A stretch of DNA of 64,000 nucleotides from Pseudomonas chlororaphis subsp. piscium (GTDB lineage Bacteria > Pseudomonadota > Gammaproteobacteria > Pseudomonadales > Pseudomonadaceae), in NCBI RefSeq assembly GCF_003850345.1, contig NZ_CP027707.1, positions 248,001 through 312,000 of the forward strand, in the 5' to 3' direction. Position 1 is the stretch's first letter. Every line of letters starts with the position of its first letter. Made by a program: the position numbers and the translations under genes. Positions 63,015-64,000 of the stretch are shown one piece after another. A model generated the notes under the pieces. That model ran no database searches and was not told the DNA's origin. It worked only from the letters and a program-made list of their open reading frames with translations.

Positions 63015-64000
63015 ATGAGTGCATCGTCCATTCCCGCCAGCGGCCTGATCCGCATGAATCCGCCGGTGTTCTACTTCGCCGCGAGCTTTATCCTGGCCTT
63101 CGGCCTGGTGGTCATCGCCCTGCCGGAACAAGCCGGCGCCTGGTTGCTGGCCGCGCAAAACTGGGCGGCCAATACGGTCGGCTGGTACTACATGCTGGCC
63201 ATGACCCTGTACCTGGTCTTCGTGGTGGTCACCGCCTTGTCCGGCTACGGCAAGATCAAGCTCGGTGCCGACCACGACGAACCCGAATTCAGTTACCTGT
63301 CCTGGGCCGGCATGCTGTTCGCCGCGGGGATCAGCATCACGCTGTTTTTCTTCTGCGTCTCGGAACCTCTGACCCATATGCTGCAACCGCCCCAGGGCGA
63401 GGCCGGGACCGCGGACGCGGCGCGCCAGGCCATGCAGATTCTCTTCCTGCACTGGGGCCTGCATGGCTGGGGCGTGTTCGCCTTCGTCGGCATGGCCCTG
63501 GCGTATTTCGCCTACCGGCATAACCTGCCGCTGGCCCTGCGTTCGGCGCTGTACCCGCTGATCGGCAAGCGCATCAACGGCCCCATCGGCTACGCGGTGG
63601 ATGGCTTCGGCATCATCGCCACGGTGTTCGGCCTTGGCGCCGACATGGGCTTTGGTGTGCTGCACCTCAACTCCGGCCTAGACTACCTGTTCGGCATCGA
63701 CCACACCCAGTGGGTCCAGGTGGGCCTGATCACCCTGATGATGGGCGCGGCGATCATTGTCGCGGTGTCCGGCGTCGACAAGGGCGTGCGGGTAATGTCC
63801 GACATCAACATGCTGCTGGCCTGTGCGCTGCTGCTGTTCGTGTTGTTCGCCGGCCCCACCCAGCACCTGCTCAATACCCTGATCCAGAACCTCGGCGATT
63901 ACCTTGGCGCCTTGCCGACCAAGAGCTTCGACCTCTACGCCTATGACGAACCCAGCGATTGGCTGGGTGGCTGGACCGTCTTCTACTGGGCCTGGTGGAT
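63015..64000 (+). CDS. betT: BCCT-family choline/glycine-betaine transporter (partial, runs off window)
   Basis: The first 328 residues are inside the window. A hydrophobic helix near the N-terminus (FYFAASFILAFGLVVIALPE) precedes further helices. BCCT markers include LSWAGMLFAAGISITLFFFCVSEP, FLHWGLHGWGVFAFVGMALAYFAYR and GADMGFGVLHLNSGLDYLFG. The aromatic segment WTVFYWAWWI (binding-site helix of BCCT carriers) is at the window edge. The ATG at 63015 has GAGGTG upstream. The palindrome at 62894 suggests choline-dependent control by BetI; that supports choline or betaine as substrate. Confidence 0.88.
   Translation, partial: MSASSIPASGLIRMNPPVFYFAASFILAFGLVVIALPEQAGAWLLAAQNWAANTVGWYYMLAMTLYLVFVVVTALSGYGKIKLGADHDEPEFSYLSWAGMLFAAGISITLFFFCVSEPLTHMLQPPQGEAGTADAARQAMQILFLHWGLHGWGVFAFVGMALAYFAYRHNLPLALRSALYPLIGKRINGPIGYAVDGFGIIATVFGLGADMGFGVLHLNSGLDYLFGIDHTQWVQVGLITLMMGAAIIVAVSGVDKGVRVMSDINMLLACALLLFVLFAGPTQHLLNTLIQNLGDYLGALPTKSFDLYAYDEPSDWLGGWTVFYWAWW

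Overview
GC-rich chromosome segment of a fluorescent-type Pseudomonas (P. fluorescens / P. chlororaphis / P. protegens group). The call rests on codon use, many Pseudomonas REP inverted repeats (core gcgggcaagcctcgctcctac), TonB/ExbBD, a TriABC-like pump and a sulfur-scavenging gene order typical of pseudomonads. There are no rRNA or tRNA genes, no CRISPR array and no transposase.

Region 1 (1-11.3 kb) is a sulfate-ester scavenging locus. The ATPase (cut by the window edge) and a fused double permease (AtsCB-like) diverge from the binding protein (AtsR-like). They are followed by a LysR regulator, an AtsK-type alkylsulfatase whose iron ligands fall at H108/D110/H264, a formylglycine sulfatase, a second LysR regulator and a TonB-dependent receptor. 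Together they could carry organosulfates across both membranes and release sulfate in the cytoplasm.

Region 2 (11.3-28.6 kb) is an accessory type VI secretion island on the minus strand: hcp, vgrG, a DUF4123 adaptor, a full-length rhs with an HNH-like toxin tip, and a SUKH-like immunity gene. Downstream lie displaced rhs tips: one 5'-truncated copy carries a methyltransferase-like tip and its putative immunity gene, and another is nearly deleted. Beyond these is an AT-rich array of small orphan (immunity-like) ORFs, one of them frameshifted. Two copies of a ~650 bp module sit at the truncated rhs ends. Each module encodes a 91-aa protein preceded by a structured leader in which one stem is preserved by compensatory base changes. 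The hcp gene has a sigma-54-like promoter and three 18-bp palindromes upstream.

Region 3 (28.6-36.3 kb) holds an MFS exporter, a deaminase, an ankyrin protein, a LysR regulator, tonB-exbB-exbD, a small serine hydrolase and an unusual sigma-54-activator-like AAA+ protein without an evident DNA-binding domain.

Region 4 (36.3-50.7 kb) has an orphan MetQ, a polar amino-acid ABC transporter, an ATPase of the RecF/SMC type, a TriABC-like RND pump with two adaptors, a GH101-like glycosidase and a methyltransferase.

Region 5 (50.8-62.7 kb) is a second organosulfur cluster: metQ-metN-metI; a flavin monooxygenase with two DszC/SfnB-type oxidoreductases; the cystine transporter TcyJ-TcyL-TcyN; D-cysteine desulfhydrase; and serine acetyltransferase. 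The window ends inside a BCCT-type choline/betaine transporter preceded by a perfect BetI-like operator palindrome.
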